Shown piece after piece: positions 21,608 through 30,815 of a stretch of DNA of 56,795 nucleotides. How positions within the stretch are numbered: position 1 is the stretch's first letter; each line of letters starts with the position of its first letter. Made by a program: the position numbers and the translations under genes. The stretch comes from an uncultured Spirochaetaceae bacterium (GTDB lineage Bacteria; Spirochaetota; Spirochaetia; Sphaerochaetales; Sphaerochaetaceae): NCBI GenBank assembly GCA_944392935.1, contig CALXYI010000041.1, positions 1 through 56,795 of the forward strand. Reading direction: 5' to 3'. The notes below the pieces were generated by a model, which worked only from the letters and a program-made list of their open reading frames with translations, made no database searches and was not told where the DNA came from.

Positions 21608-21814
21608 TTATTTTCCTTCTCTGTGGTATCTCTTGTTGAAGCGCTCAACACGGCCTGTGGTATCCACAAGCTTCTGCGTGCCGGTGAAGAACGGATGGCA
21701 TGCCGAGCAGATTTCGACATGGAGGTTCTTGGCCGTGGACTTCGTCCTGATCACATTGCCGCATGAGCAATGGATTTCCTGCAGAGTATACTCAGGATGT
21801 ACATTCTTCTTCAT
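21608..21814 (-). CDS. rpmE: Ribosomal protein L31, zinc-binding type
   Basis: A 68-residue L31 of the zinc form: Cys16, Cys18, Cys36 and Cys39 (HCSCGN and [11 protein letters not shown]) provide the zinc site. L31 bridges the 50S and 30S subunits. GGAGG lies seven bases before the ATG. It is directly downstream of rho, an arrangement frequent in bacteria, and is followed by a strong terminator. Confidence 0.97.
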   Translation of the reverse strand: MKKNVHPEYTLQEIHCSCGNVIRTKSTAKNLHVEICSACHPFFTGTQKLVDTTGRVERFNKRYHREGK

Positions 21815-21841
21815 TTCATTTCCTCCGGTTCTATGAATATA

Positions 21842-21861
21842 CCGTCTGCTTTCACAGACGG
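21842..21861 (-). promoter_or_regulatory. Hairpin between rho and rpmE
   Basis: A perfect 7-bp stem CCGTCTG/CAGACGG in the rho-rpmE gap, next to a 12-base palindrome GGAGATATCTCC at 21861-21872. There is no T-run; it may mark RNA processing or partial attenuation between the two genes. Confidence 0.4.
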
Positions 21862-21872
21862 GAGATATCTCC

Positions 21873-23672
21873 TCACCTCATCGTCGATGGAGTGTTCATC
21901 GAGTCGAGGAACTCCTTATTATTGTTTGTCTTCTTCATCTTGTCAATCAAGGCCACGGACATGTCTATATCATCGAGATTGCCGAATGCCGAACGGAGGA
22001 GGAAGACACGGGAGAGCACATCAGGAGGAAGCAGCAGGTCATCCCTTCTCGTTCCCGACTTCTTGATGTTGATGGCAGGGAACTTGCGGTTATCAGCCAT
22101 CTTGCGGTCAAGGACGATCTCGTTGTTTCCCGTTCCCTTGAACTCCTCGAAGATCACCTCATCCATCCTCGATCCTGTCTCGATGAGGGCCGTGGAGATG
22201 ATCGTCAGCGAACCGCCCTGCTCTATGTTCCTTGCGGCTCCGAAGAACCTCTTGGGCTTGTGGAGGGCATTGGAATCCACACCGCCTGAGAGTATCTTGC
22301 CGGATGCGGGGACTGTCTGGTTGTATGCCCGGGCAAGGCGCGTTATGGAATCCAGGAGTATGACGACATCCCTCTTGTACTCGACAAGGCGCTTGGCCTT
22401 CTCTATCACCATCTCCGCAACCTGCACATGATGCTGGGCCTGCTCATCGAATGTGGAGGCGATGACCTCGGCATTGACATTGCGTCTCATGTCGGTGACC
22501 TCCTCCGGCCTCTCATCGACGAGGAGGACGATGAGCGTGACCTCCGGATGGTTGGTCGTTATGGCATTCGCGATCTTCTGCATCAAGACAGTCTTCCCGG
22601 TGCGCGGCGGTGCGACGATCAGCGAGCGCTGTCCCTTTCCGATCGGGCAGAAGAGATCCACGACGCGGGTTGAGAGATCCGCGCTCTTCCCCTCCTCGGC
22701 AATCTCCAGATGAAGCCTCTCATCAGGGAAGAGCGGAGTGAGGGTGTCGAAGGGAGCCCTTATCTTCGCCATCTTCGGCTCCTCTCCGTTGACACGGAGG
22801 ATACGCACCACTGCCGCGCTTTTCTCGTTCTCCCGAGGCGCCCTTATCTGCGCATACACGGAATCACCGGTCTTGAGACCTATCGCCTTTATCAGGGAGG
22901 AGGAGACATAAACATCCTCCGACCCCGCAAGATAGTTGTTCACAGCATATCTTATGTATCCGAAGCTCCCCTCCTGCAGCACCTCAAGAGTGCCTTCGAC
23001 AAGGAGGGCACCGCCTGCTGCGGAATGGAGGCGGAGCATCCTTGCTATCAGCTCCGGCTTGCGGCAGTCGAGGATCACATCCTCGGGAATGCCCGAAAGC
23101 CTTGCCCTGTCCCTCAGCTCATCGATATGGAGGGCGGTGAGGACGGAGATGAACAGCTGCGGCGCATCCGGATGCTCATCAAGGTTTATCTCCGGCTGGT
23201 AATCCTCAGGCCTTCTCTTACCATTGCCGTTCTTCATGCGCTTATCGCGGCGGCCATGGAACCTGTCCTCATAGCGGCGCTCTGGCTGCGCTGCCTTCTG
23301 CAGGCCATCCTCCTCCGCGCCATCTGCAGGGACCGCTCCCTCTGAAAGGCCATCCATGGGGACGGCAGGCTCTGCCGGAGGGACTTCCGCTCCATCTGCC
23401 GGAATCGCGGTCTCTGCGGCAGAAGCAGCAATCTCATCTGCTGGCATCGGATGCGTCTCTTCCGGGAATGAAGGCTCTGCGGCAGGCTGCGGCGCAGCCT
23501 CCTCTGCCTTTACCGTGACGCGGGTCCGTCTCTTTATCGTGACTTTCGCTTTCTTAGGCGCCTCGCCTTCCGCCGCCTTCACCTTGCGCGGACGGCCAGG
23601 CCTTCTCTTAGCGGGCTTCTCAGCCGCTGCCTGAGCTTCCACAGCTCCGGCTTCGTCAAATGGATCTGACAT
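21873..23672 (-). CDS. rho: Transcription termination factor Rho with a long disordered N-terminal region
   Basis: A 599-residue Rho, about 180 longer than the Escherichia coli protein. Residues 1-165 are an Ala/Glu/Pro-rich, low-complexity region that begins with an AT-hook-like KRRPGRPRK and ends in a basic [17 protein letters not shown] patch. After that come the Rho N-terminal helical and RNA-binding domains and the hexameric ATPase with Walker A APPRTGKT (about residue 355), [15 protein letters not shown] and [19 protein letters not shown]. Rho is an RNA-DNA helicase that ends transcription at C-rich, unstructured RNA. GGAG lies 10 bases before the ATG. It has its own promoter and an RNA leader of about 75 bases. 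Confidence 0.96.
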   Translation of the reverse strand: MSDPFDEAGAVEAQAAAEKPAKRRPGRPRKVKAAEGEAPKKAKVTIKRRTRVTVKAEEAAPQPAAEPSFPEETHPMPADEIAASAAETAIPADGAEVPPAEPAVPMDGLSEGAVPADGAEEDGLQKAAQPERRYEDRFHGRRDKRMKNGNGKRRPEDYQPEINLDEHPDAPQLFISVLTALHIDELRDRARLSGIPEDVILDCRKPELIARMLRLHSAAGGALLVEGTLEVLQEGSFGYIRYAVNNYLAGSEDVYVSSSLIKAIGLKTGDSVYAQIRAPRENEKSAAVVRILRVNGEEPKMAKIRAPFDTLTPLFPDERLHLEIAEEGKSADLSTRVVDLFCPIGKGQRSLIVAPPRTGKTVLMQKIANAITTNHPEVTLIVLLVDERPEEVTDMRRNVNAEVIASTFDEQAQHHVQVAEMVIEKAKRLVEYKRDVVILLDSITRLARAYNQTVPASGKILSGGVDSNALHKPKRFFGAARNIEQGGSLTIISTALIETGSRMDEVIFEEFKGTGNNEIVLDRKMADNRKFPAINIKKSGTRRDDLLLPPDVLSRVFLLRSAFGNLDDIDMSVALIDKMKKTNNNKEFLDSMNTPSTMR

Positions 23673-23752
23673 TAGGTTATTACTCCAAAGGGAATCCTGG
23701 TTCCTGAAAGGATCGTGCCTCCGAAAATGAAGGCAATTGCTTATCTGCTGAT

Positions 23753-23781
23753 ATTATTGCCATAGGAAGGATGAGAGTCAA
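23753..23781 (-). promoter_or_regulatory. Promoter of rho-rpmE
   Basis: Minus-strand TTGACT (23776-23781), 17-base spacer, AATAAT (23753-23758). The leader of roughly 75 bases to the rho ATG leaves room for the autogenous control known for rho in other bacteria. Confidence 0.65.
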
Positions 23782-23798
23782 CAGAGGGAGGCAGGGGA

Positions 23799-25037
23799 TC
23801 AGATGAATCCCCAGCCTGCAGCTGTCTCCTCTGCGCTCTTCCCCTCGATATATGCCGCAAGAAGCAGGAATGCGGCAACCGCGCTGCGGCGGCGTATGGA
23901 ATCACGGCCCCATGAAGTGAATCGGAATGAGACAGCCTCGCTGCGGCGGCCACGTCCTGAGAAGCCTATGAAGACAGTTCCCACATCCTTGCCCTCGTCC
24001 TTGTCCGGACCGGCAACACCTGTTATGGAAACGGAATAATCGGAACCTGTGAGCTTCCTCACCCCGTCAGCCATCCCGATAGCGCACTCGGCGGAGACGG
24101 TGCCATGCTCCACGATCGTGCCGTGATCGACTCCAAGGACCGACTCCTTGACAGAGGCTGCATACGAAGTGACCGAACCAAGCATGAACGAGGATGATCC
24201 GGGCCGTGATGTAAGGAGTTCCGATACAAGGCCTCCTGTGCAGCTTTCAGCCGCCGACACCGTCGCGTTGCGGCGCTTCAGGGCATCTGTGACGATCGTA
24301 AGGGCATCGGTGTCACCATCCACAAGGCGCCCATATCCGAGCATGCCGCGGAGCTTGGCGATTGCCTCGTCGCGCTCCTTCCTGCTCTTGCCTGAGACAT
24401 ACAGGGATATCCTGTAGTCCTGGAACCGGGTTCCCCAGTCGAGCTCCGGATCCGCGGCCTCATAGAGCTCCTCGAGCTTGGCCTCCGCGGTTATGAACGA
24501 GGAATACTCATCCCTTTCAGCCTCCGGAAGATCGAGCTTCTCCCTGATGAGGGGTATCACGCTCTCATAGAACATGGGATCCATCTCCTTCGGCGGCCCG
24601 GGAAGGGCTATGATCAGGACATCTCCGCCATAGCCATAGAAGCCGAGGGCAGTGCCGTTCGGATTCGGTATCGTCCCGAATCCCTCCGGTATCATGGCCT
24701 GCCTCTCATTCGCGCCATAGGCCCTCTCCCCGACACGCGACACAAGATGGTTCCATGCCGTCTCGGACCGGACAAGCCTCTTTCCTGCGGCCTCGGCAAT
24801 GACAGGCCTCGTCATATCATCGCTCGTAGGCCCCAGGCCTCCGGTGATCAGCACTATGTCGGAGAATCTCATCAGGGCACCAAGCACCGACTCTATCGTG
24901 CCGTCATCGGGGAGCGCGACGATCTCGGATACATGCACTCCCAGATGCGTGAGCTCGCGGCTTATCAGGGAACCATGCTTGTCCTGGATGATACCGCGCG
25001 TGAGTTCCGTTCCGATGACTATGATGCTGGCCTTCAT
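23799..25037 (-). CDS. cinA: CinA, nicotinamide-nucleotide amidohydrolase family
   Basis: A 412-residue full-length CinA. The N-terminal molybdopterin-binding-like domain (ASIIVIGTELTRGIIQDKHG, TGGLGPTSDD), which in CinA proteins has ADP-ribose pyrophosphatase activity, is followed from about residue 250 by the PncC domain with SAAESCTGGLVS carrying the catalytic Ser. The enzyme recycles nicotinamide mononucleotide in the pyridine nucleotide salvage cycle; the competence name is historical. Its ATG overlaps the lnt stop (ATGA). Confidence 0.93.
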   Translation of the reverse strand: MKASIIVIGTELTRGIIQDKHGSLISRELTHLGVHVSEIVALPDDGTIESVLGALMRFSDIVLITGGLGPTSDDMTRPVIAEAAGKRLVRSETAWNHLVSRVGERAYGANERQAMIPEGFGTIPNPNGTALGFYGYGGDVLIIALPGPPKEMDPMFYESVIPLIREKLDLPEAERDEYSSFITAEAKLEELYEAADPELDWGTRFQDYRISLYVSGKSRKERDEAIAKLRGMLGYGRLVDGDTDALTIVTDALKRRNATVSAAESCTGGLVSELLTSRPGSSSFMLGSVTSYAASVKESVLGVDHGTIVEHGTVSAECAIGMADGVRKLTGSDYSVSITGVAGPDKDEGKDVGTVFIGFSGRGRRSEAVSFRFTSWGRDSIRRRSAVAAFLLLAAYIEGKSAEETAAGWGFI

Positions 25038-26707
25038 CCCCTTCTCCTCCTGATGATGCCTGCTATCCGCATCACGGCACCGCAGGCAAGTATGATGTAC
25101 GATGCATAGACTGCGATATGGGCAAAGAGATCAATATGGCTGACATAGAATGTGTCGGCATGGCTTGCATGGCTGTATATAGGCACATGGTAGAGATGCC
25201 AGCCCATGGCGAAAGGCTCCATCGGCTCATGGATGGTGCCATCCGGTGTTATGAGGCAGGTGATCCCGCTGTTCGTGCCGCGGATGGTGGCCTTCCTTGT
25301 CTCCACGGACCTCAGCGAAGCCATCGCGGCATGCTGCAGCTCCGCGCTCACCCTCTTTGACCAGTTGTCATTCGACATATTGACGATCACATCGGCGCCA
25401 TTGGCGACGAACTCAGCAGAGAGGTATCCGAATGTATCCTCGAAGCATATCGGCGTCGAGAACCTCACGCCATCGGATTCGAACACGACGGGCTTCGATC
25501 CCTGGAGCCACCACTGGTAGTCATTGGCCAGCAGGAGGCTGTAGAGCCAGGGAAGCTCCTCCTCATATGGGAAGTGCTCGGTGAACGGCACCAGATGCTG
25601 CTTGCGGTATGTTCCCTTTATCTCGCCGTCATCGAAGAGGATCACGGTGTTGTAGTCGATCCTGTTCCATGTTCCGTCATCATTGTATGCAGGAAGCGAC
25701 GGATCCTCGAGCACCCCTTCAGGATTGCCTGTGACGAGCGGTATGCCAAGCGATGTGCCGAATGAGACGAAGTCATCGACAAGGCGGGCTGTGTCGGAAT
25801 AGAGGGAACCCTTCTCCGTATAGCCTGTATGCCATGCGACAGACGGGACGAATGCGGTCTCTGACCATATGACAGCATCCGGATCGGTCTGGGCCATCGC
25901 CTCCAGCGTGAGGCGCCTGAGATTGTTGAAGTTGTGGAGGTATGTGGTATAGCCGCCCTTCCATGAATCATGATTATGCTGGACTGCGACTATATCCCAG
26001 ACACTGTCGGGTTCGGCATTCCTCCACTCCACGGTCCTCACCCCGCCGTATACGAGCGCGGAGAGCATGAGGATGGCATACAGGACGACGAACGCGATGT
26101 TCTTCCTGATATACACCGGGAAGCGGTCTGCGTTCCCGTGGAGCGCATCGCAGAGATAGCGGCCAAGGAACGGCTGCGGCAGGATGGCCAGGAAGACGAT
26201 CCCCCATATCCCCGTGATATCCGCGATCTGGACGAAGATCGTATAGTCATAGAACGCATATGCCATGTTGCCATACGGCAGGCCTGCGAACCAGCTCTCC
26301 GAAAGATACGAATACGCGACCCATATGATGGCCTGGAAGAAGAAGCCGAAGCGCCTGAAGAAGCGGTCTGCGGCTTTCAGGGCCACGAAGCAGATCATCA
26401 TCTCCACGCCTTTGATGACGGGGATCAGGATGATGGCAAGCGCATGGAATCCCTTGAGCCAATAGGCGAAGAACAGGAAGAAGGTGAACTGGAAAACGAA
26501 GCCGTATATCCATACAAGGCGCCATGTCGTATTCCTTATGACAGCGAATACGGGGATGAGTGCAAGAAGGGCGATGAATCCGAGCCCCGACGGTGCGATG
26601 AAGCCGGGGAACGCTATCGCATAGACGAATGCCGATGCCAGTAAAGCAAGAACCTCAGAACCGACGGTCCTGAGGCTTCTCCTGGAAGTATATAGCTGTG
26701 CTTCCAA
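25034..26707 (-). CDS. lnt: Apolipoprotein N-acyltransferase
   Basis: A 557-residue inner-membrane enzyme that adds the third acyl chain to lipoproteins. An N-terminal half with several membrane helices is followed by a nitrilase-fold domain with the catalytic Glu (IWSETAF), Lys (YRKQHLVPFTE) and Cys (TPICFED), and a final membrane helix. I start at TTG 26707, nine bases after a GAGG and four bases after the HU stop; an alternative TTG at 26749 would overlap the HU gene. It sits in an rpsT-HU-lnt-cinA chain. Its presence implies triacylated lipoproteins, consistent with the lipoprotein gene at 319-1104. Confidence 0.93.
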   Translation of the reverse strand: MEAQLYTSRRSLRTVGSEVLALLASAFVYAIAFPGFIAPSGLGFIALLALIPVFAVIRNTTWRLVWIYGFVFQFTFFLFFAYWLKGFHALAIILIPVIKGVEMMICFVALKAADRFFRRFGFFFQAIIWVAYSYLSESWFAGLPYGNMAYAFYDYTIFVQIADITGIWGIVFLAILPQPFLGRYLCDALHGNADRFPVYIRKNIAFVVLYAILMLSALVYGGVRTVEWRNAEPDSVWDIVAVQHNHDSWKGGYTTYLHNFNNLRRLTLEAMAQTDPDAVIWSETAFVPSVAWHTGYTEKGSLYSDTARLVDDFVSFGTSLGIPLVTGNPEGVLEDPSLPAYNDDGTWNRIDYNTVILFDDGEIKGTYRKQHLVPFTEHFPYEEELPWLYSLLLANDYQWWLQGSKPVVFESDGVRFSTPICFEDTFGYLSAEFVANGADVIVNMSNDNWSKRVSAELQHAAMASLRSVETRKATIRGTNSGITCLITPDGTIHEPMEPFAMGWHLYHVPIYSHASHADTFYVSHIDLFAHIAVYASYIILACGAVMRIAGIIRRRRG

Positions 26708-26711
26708 ATCC

Positions 26712-27026
26712 TTATTCCTCTTCCGGTCCGGAAGTGATGTTCCAGACAAAATCCTTCAGCTCCTTGCCGGGGCGGAAGATCGCGACTCCATGCCTGTCGA
26801 CAGCAACCACATCTCCGGTCTTCGGATTGCGTGCTTTCTCCCGGCCTTTCCTGATACGGACTTCGAACGTACCGAAACCGCGAAGCTCGATTATCCTGTT
26901 ATCCTTGAGTCCGTCCTTGATCTCCTCGAAGAGCTCATCGATCACGGAATGGATATCAGTCCTGTTTATACCGAGCTTTGCATGAAGATTCTCGATAATT
27001 GCAGCCTTCGTAAGCTTCTGATCCAT
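26712..27026 (-). CDS. HU/IHF family DNA-binding protein
   Basis: A 104-residue histone-like protein. It has the N-terminal dimerisation helices (LTKAAIIENLHAKLGI), the GFGTFEVRIRKGREKARNPKTG beta-arm with the usual RNP motif, and a closing FRPGKELKD helix. The length is slightly above the 90 of typical HU because of an acidic tail ending GPEEE. HU bends DNA and shapes the nucleoid. It lies between rpsT and lnt in one transcript. Confidence 0.95.
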   Translation of the reverse strand: MDQKLTKAAIIENLHAKLGINRTDIHSVIDELFEEIKDGLKDNRIIELRGFGTFEVRIRKGREKARNPKTGDVVAVDRHGVAIFRPGKELKDFVWNITSGPEEE

Positions 27027-27044
27027 AGAACTCTCCCAGGACCA

Positions 27045-27305
27045 TCAGGCCATCTTGTTGTAAGCGTGTGCGAGCCTGCTCTTCTTCCTTGCGGCATTGT
27101 TCCTGTGGATAATGCCCTTTCCTGCGACTGTGTCAAGGAGCTTGCTGCTCTCTGCCAGTGCCTTCTCTGCAGCTGCCTTATCACCGGCTGCCACTGCAGC
27201 ATCGAACTTCTTGATAGCTGTGCGCATAGTGCTCTTTGCCATGCGGTTGCGAAGGCGGCGCTTTGCTTCCTGGCGCTCCCTCTTCTCTGCGGACTTGTTA
27301 GCCAT
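27045..27305 (-). CDS. rpsT: Ribosomal protein S20
   Basis: An 86-residue Lys/Arg/Ala-rich helical protein that matches S20 throughout: MANKSAEKRERQEAKRR at the start and GIIHRNNAARKKSRLA at the end. S20 binds 16S rRNA early in 30S assembly. It heads the rpsT-HU-lnt-cinA transcript and has a leader of about 65 bases. Confidence 0.97.
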   Translation of the reverse strand: MANKSAEKRERQEAKRRLRNRMAKSTMRTAIKKFDAAVAAGDKAAAEKALAESSKLLDTVAGKGIIHRNNAARKKSRLAHAYNKMA

Positions 27306-27375
27306 TTATTCCTCCAAACAATACTAATCGTTATTTTCAGTAGATACCGTCAGCTCAGCATGACAGCGATTACAG

Positions 27376-27404
27376 AAATTATCATAAAGATAATCACAAG
27401 TCAA
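27376..27404 (-). promoter_or_regulatory. Promoter of the rpsT-HU-lnt-cinA operon
   Basis: Minus-strand TTGACT (27399-27404), 17-base spacer, TAATTT (27376-27381), in the AT-rich gap between rpsT and the PSP1 gene. Confidence 0.6.
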
Positions 27405-27448
27405 CACGTTGCCATGCAATGCTTTACCCTGTGAGGAAAATGCATGCC

Positions 27449-28471
27449 TCACGTGGAGAACAGCTCCTCCTGGTACTCCTCGCTCACTTCCCAGAATCCG
27501 GTGCGGTCGCTGAAGGAGACCTCCTCGAACGGAATCGAGATCGTCCTGCCCTCGCTTCCCGAGACCGTGATCTTCCTCGAGAGGATATTCACCTCAGTCA
27601 CCCTCCACAGCTCATGGTCAAGCCTGAGCCTCGTTCCTTCAGGCGGGCATGCGGCCTTCTCCTCCATGTAGTAGTCATACTCATAGGCAAGGCAGCACAG
27701 CAGCCTGCCGCACGGGCCGGAGATCTTCATGGAATTGAGCGACAGGTTCTGCTCCTTCGCCATCTTTATCGTCACGGGATCCATCTCGCGCGTCATGAGA
27801 TGGCAGCAGTAGTCCCTGCCGCAGACGGAGAGCCCTCCGATCAGCCTCGATTCATCGCGCACCCCTATCTGCCTGAGCTCTATGCGCATGCGGAAGACGG
27901 AGACAAGATCCTTCACCAGCTCCCGGAAATCAACGCGGTCATCGGCGGTGAAGAAGAATATGACCTTGGGCTCGCCGAGGAGGAAATGCGTGGTGACGAG
28001 CTTCATGCCGAGGTTATGGCGCCGTATCTTCTCCCTGCATATACGCAGCGCCTCCTCCTCCCTTGAGGCATTCTCGCTGTATCTGGCCATCTCGGACGGA
28101 GTGGCAAGATGGTCTATCCAGTCGGCATCGCCTGTGACCCTTATGCGCTCGGGCTCCTTCGCTATCTGGCAGCGGAAGCAGGAATCGCACTGATGGGCCT
28201 CGGGGCTGGACGGCTCCTCATCATCCCCTTCCTCCCCGAATCTCAGGCAGGCGCCCCTCACATCGGTGCTTCCCGGGATATAGCTCCTCCCGGGAACCGG
28301 GGCCGGGCCGACGACGATGCCCAGATCAAGGCCGAAGCGCGTCCCGTAGACTACCGGCGTACCTGCATACAGCACGCTGTCCCACGCGCAGAGCGTGATA
28401 TCGTTATATGATGGATTCTTGATTACATATACATAGGCCCAGTCATCGTCATGGACCGCTTTCTGCTTCAT
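27449..28471 (-). CDS. PSP1 (RicT/YaaT-like) domain protein
   Basis: A 340-residue protein of the PSP1 family. The conserved core runs from about residue 110 to 290 with ICREKIRRHNLGMKLV, KVIFFFTADDRVDFRELVKDL, then Cys-rich SVCGRDYCCHLMTREM and SGPCGRLLCCLAYEYD, the latter probably a metal or Fe-S site. In Bacillus the homologue RicT works in a complex with RNase Y in RNA maturation; rny is also in this window but not adjacent. The N-terminal 105 residues include CDSCFRC, another possible ligand set. The ATG lacks a clear Shine-Dalgarno. It is divergent from dusB. Confidence 0.85.
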   Translation of the reverse strand: MKQKAVHDDDWAYVYVIKNPSYNDITLCAWDSVLYAGTPVVYGTRFGLDLGIVVGPAPVPGRSYIPGSTDVRGACLRFGEEGDDEEPSSPEAHQCDSCFRCQIAKEPERIRVTGDADWIDHLATPSEMARYSENASREEEALRICREKIRRHNLGMKLVTTHFLLGEPKVIFFFTADDRVDFRELVKDLVSVFRMRIELRQIGVRDESRLIGGLSVCGRDYCCHLMTREMDPVTIKMAKEQNLSLNSMKISGPCGRLLCCLAYEYDYYMEEKAACPPEGTRLRLDHELWRVTEVNILSRKITVSGSEGRTISIPFEEVSFSDRTGFWEVSEEYQEELFST

Positions 28472-28494
28472 ATTGAGTCAACGCTAGCACATAG

Positions 28495-29484
28495 ATGGCA
28501 ATTTGGGAAGAGTTGGGATATCATCGGGGCGTGAAGGCAGAGAGTATATGCGGGCCTCTGATGCTGGCCCCGCTTGCAGGATACACGGACAGGGCATTCA
28601 GGAAGATAGCGCGGGAGTGCGGTGCCGATGCATCTGTCACGGAGATGGTCAGCGCCGAGGGCCTTGCCCGCGGCGGGGAGAAGACAGAGGCGCTCCTTGA
28701 GAGGTATCCTGGGGAGGACAGGCTCGTGGTCCAGATATTCGCGCCTTCCGATGATCCCGTGAGGAGATGCATGGACAATCTCCTGCGTCATGAGCCGGAG
28801 ATGATAGACATAAACTGCGGCTGCCCGGTGCCGAAGGTCGTCAGGACCGGAGCGGGATCCGCCCTCATGCGCAGCCCCGGGATGATCGGACGTATCATTG
28901 CCGCCATAAAGGAACGCACCGATATCCCCGTATCCGTGAAATTCCGCCTTGGATGGGATGATTCCTCGATCAATTTCCTCAGCTTCGCGGAGGAAGCCGC
29001 AGCCGCCGGCGCCTCGATGCTCACGCTGCACGCACGCACAAGGGCGCAGGGGTACAGCGGCAAGGCGGAGAGAAGCGCATTCACCGCGCTCGCCAGGCAC
29101 TTCAGCGGCAGCGGGATACCCGTATTCGGCTCAGGGGATGTGTTCTCCCCCGAGGATGCGGCCGAGCTCATGGATGGCTGCGGCCTTGACGGAGTCATGT
29201 TCGCACGCGGTGCCATAGGCAATCCATTCATATTCCAGGAGACCAGGCAGCTGCTGGAAAGCGGCAGCTTCACGCTTCCTTCAGCCGAGGAGAGGATAGC
29301 CACCGCAATCCGCCATCTCCACCTTGCCGTTGAGTGCTTCGGCGAAAGCCTCGCATGCCGCGAGATGCGCAAGCACCTCATGGCATACATAAAGGGGATG
29401 CCTGGAAGCTCGCGCGTCAAGGCAGGGCTCTGCACGGCCTCGGGAGAGGAGGAGATGGTGCATCTCCTTTCGCAGCTTGCATGA
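28495..29484 (+). CDS. dusB: tRNA-dihydrouridine synthase
   Basis: A 329-residue FMN enzyme that reduces uridine to dihydrouridine in tRNA. The Dus barrel begins with LMLAPLAGYTDRAFR, followed by IDINCGCPVPKVVRTGAGSALM with the catalytic Cys, and VSVKFRLGWD, LTLHARTRAQGYSG and GSGDVFS for flavin binding, then a C-terminal helical RNA-binding domain. The DusB grouping is by general similarity. The ATG at 28495 has no good ribosome site; GTG 28531 is an alternative start. It is 23 bases from the divergent PSP1 gene. Confidence 0.92.
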   Translation: MAIWEELGYHRGVKAESICGPLMLAPLAGYTDRAFRKIARECGADASVTEMVSAEGLARGGEKTEALLERYPGEDRLVVQIFAPSDDPVRRCMDNLLRHEPEMIDINCGCPVPKVVRTGAGSALMRSPGMIGRIIAAIKERTDIPVSVKFRLGWDDSSINFLSFAEEAAAAGASMLTLHARTRAQGYSGKAERSAFTALARHFSGSGIPVFGSGDVFSPEDAAELMDGCGLDGVMFARGAIGNPFIFQETRQLLESGSFTLPSAEERIATAIRHLHLAVECFGESLACREMRKHLMAYIKGMPGSSRVKAGLCTASGEEEMVHLLSQLA

Positions 29485-29495
29485 GATGATTTCCT

Positions 29496-29524
29496 TTGAT
29501 TCTGGACATCCGGTATGGTAGCAT
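29496..29524 (+). promoter_or_regulatory. Promoter candidate of the purD-like gene
   Basis: TTGATT (29496-29501), 17-base spacer, TAGCAT (29519-29524), placing the start about 16 bases before ATG 29547 and just ahead of its AAGGAG. Confidence 0.5.
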
Positions 29525-29546
29525 CGAGGCAAAGGAGTTATCTGGT

Positions 29547-30806
29547 ATGCGAGTTCTTCTGCTTGGGTCAGGCGCCAAAGACCATGCTGTAGCCTGGTGG
29601 TTCAGCAAAAGCTGCTATCTATCAGCGCTGTATGTCGCACCCGGGAATCTCGCGACTGCTGACTTCGCCATAAACCTTCCTTCCGTCAATCCTTCCGATC
29701 CGGAGGATGTCTACAGGGCATGCAGGGAGCATAGGATAGACTTCGTATTCATCGGAACAGAGGATCCCCTCTTCACCGGGGTGCCGAAGTACCTTGCCTC
29801 AAAGGGCATCGCCTCGTTCGGGGCACCGCTCGAATCAACGAAGCTGGAAGGCGACAGGTCATTCTCCAGGGCCTTCACCGCCCGGCATAACATCCCCATA
29901 CCGCGCAACTCGCTCTTCGGGGACATAGGAAGCCTCGGGAAATACCTTGAGAAGCATCGCGGCGAGCGCTTCATGATAAAGAGCAATTCAGTGGCGCCAT
30001 CGCGCATAATGCTGTCCTCGGATGACACATCCGCGCTGCTGGACTACGCGGCGTTCCTGTTCAGGAAGGGACCGGTGCTGCTGGAGGAATCCATCGAGGG
30101 GACGCCTGCAAGCTGCACGCTCCTTCTCGACCGCAACGGCTACATAATGCTTCCTGTCACAAGCGACTATACGAAGAAGTCCACCGATGACGATACGCCG
30201 ACAGGCGGGATGGGCGCGCTCTGCCCTGTCCCGATCATCAACGAGGTGAAGGACAAGATCGAGGAGAGGATAATAAAGCCGACGCTCTATGGCATGCAGG
30301 TTGAGCAGCTTGCATACAAGGGGCTGCTGACCCTCTCGCTTATGATAACGCCTGACAAGGAGCCATATCTGGTGGACTACCATGTCCGCTTCAACGATCC
30401 TGCAGCCCAGGCGATGATACCTACGATCAATACGGATATCATCACGATCCTCGATGCGATGAGCAAGGACCGGGTCAGCTCTGTGAAGCTCTCCACCACC
30501 GATGACTGCACAGTGGCTGTCGTCCTCGCCTCCAGAGGATATCCCATGGCGCCTGAGACCGGGAAGGAGGTCGGTGGGCTGACAAGCATGTTCATGATGC
30601 CGCTCTCCGATGGCCCGATCGTTTTCTGCGGAGCCATACAGAGGAAGGATGGCAAGGCTGTCACCACCGGCGGCAGGAACCTAACGATCGTCGGCAGGGG
30701 GAAGAGCATCGCGGAAGCCAACAGAGCAGCATATGACCTGATAGAAAGAAAGGCGTTCCGCAGCCTCTGGTACAGGGACGATATCGGGAACGCCTATTTC
30801 TGCTGA
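29547..30806 (+). CDS. Divergent PurD-like ATP-grasp protein
   Basis: A 419-residue protein that aligns end to end with PurD (phosphoribosylamine-glycine ligase): RVLLLGSGAKDHAVAWWF, YVAPGN, LEGDRSFSRAF, TPTGGMGALCPVP and the C-terminal GGRNLTIVGRG. Several residues usually constant in PurD are changed: GGREH to GAKDH, the ATP loop KADGLAAGKGV to KSNSVAPSRIM, the metal ligands EFN-x-RFGDPE to DYHVRFNDPA. It is therefore either inactive or changed in substrate. AAGGAG nine bases before ATG 29547 fixes the start. No other purine synthesis gene is nearby. Calling it plain purD would overstate what the sequence supports. Confidence 0.75.
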   Translation: MRVLLLGSGAKDHAVAWWFSKSCYLSALYVAPGNLATADFAINLPSVNPSDPEDVYRACREHRIDFVFIGTEDPLFTGVPKYLASKGIASFGAPLESTKLEGDRSFSRAFTARHNIPIPRNSLFGDIGSLGKYLEKHRGERFMIKSNSVAPSRIMLSSDDTSALLDYAAFLFRKGPVLLEESIEGTPASCTLLLDRNGYIMLPVTSDYTKKSTDDDTPTGGMGALCPVPIINEVKDKIEERIIKPTLYGMQVEQLAYKGLLTLSLMITPDKEPYLVDYHVRFNDPAAQAMIPTINTDIITILDAMSKDRVSSVKLSTTDDCTVAVVLASRGYPMAPETGKEVGGLTSMFMMPLSDGPIVFCGAIQRKDGKAVTTGGRNLTIVGRGKSIAEANRAAYDLIERKAFRSLWYRDDIGNAYFC

Positions 30807-30815
30807 GAGCCGCGC

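Noticed and set aside
22710..23345. Plus-strand open frame opposite rho
   Set aside because: It lies wholly over the well-supported rho gene and has no ribosome site or recognisable domain.
26660..26690. Inverted repeat CCTCAG/CTGAGG in the first codons of lnt as a terminator
   Set aside because: It lies within the coding region for either possible start and lacks a T-run.
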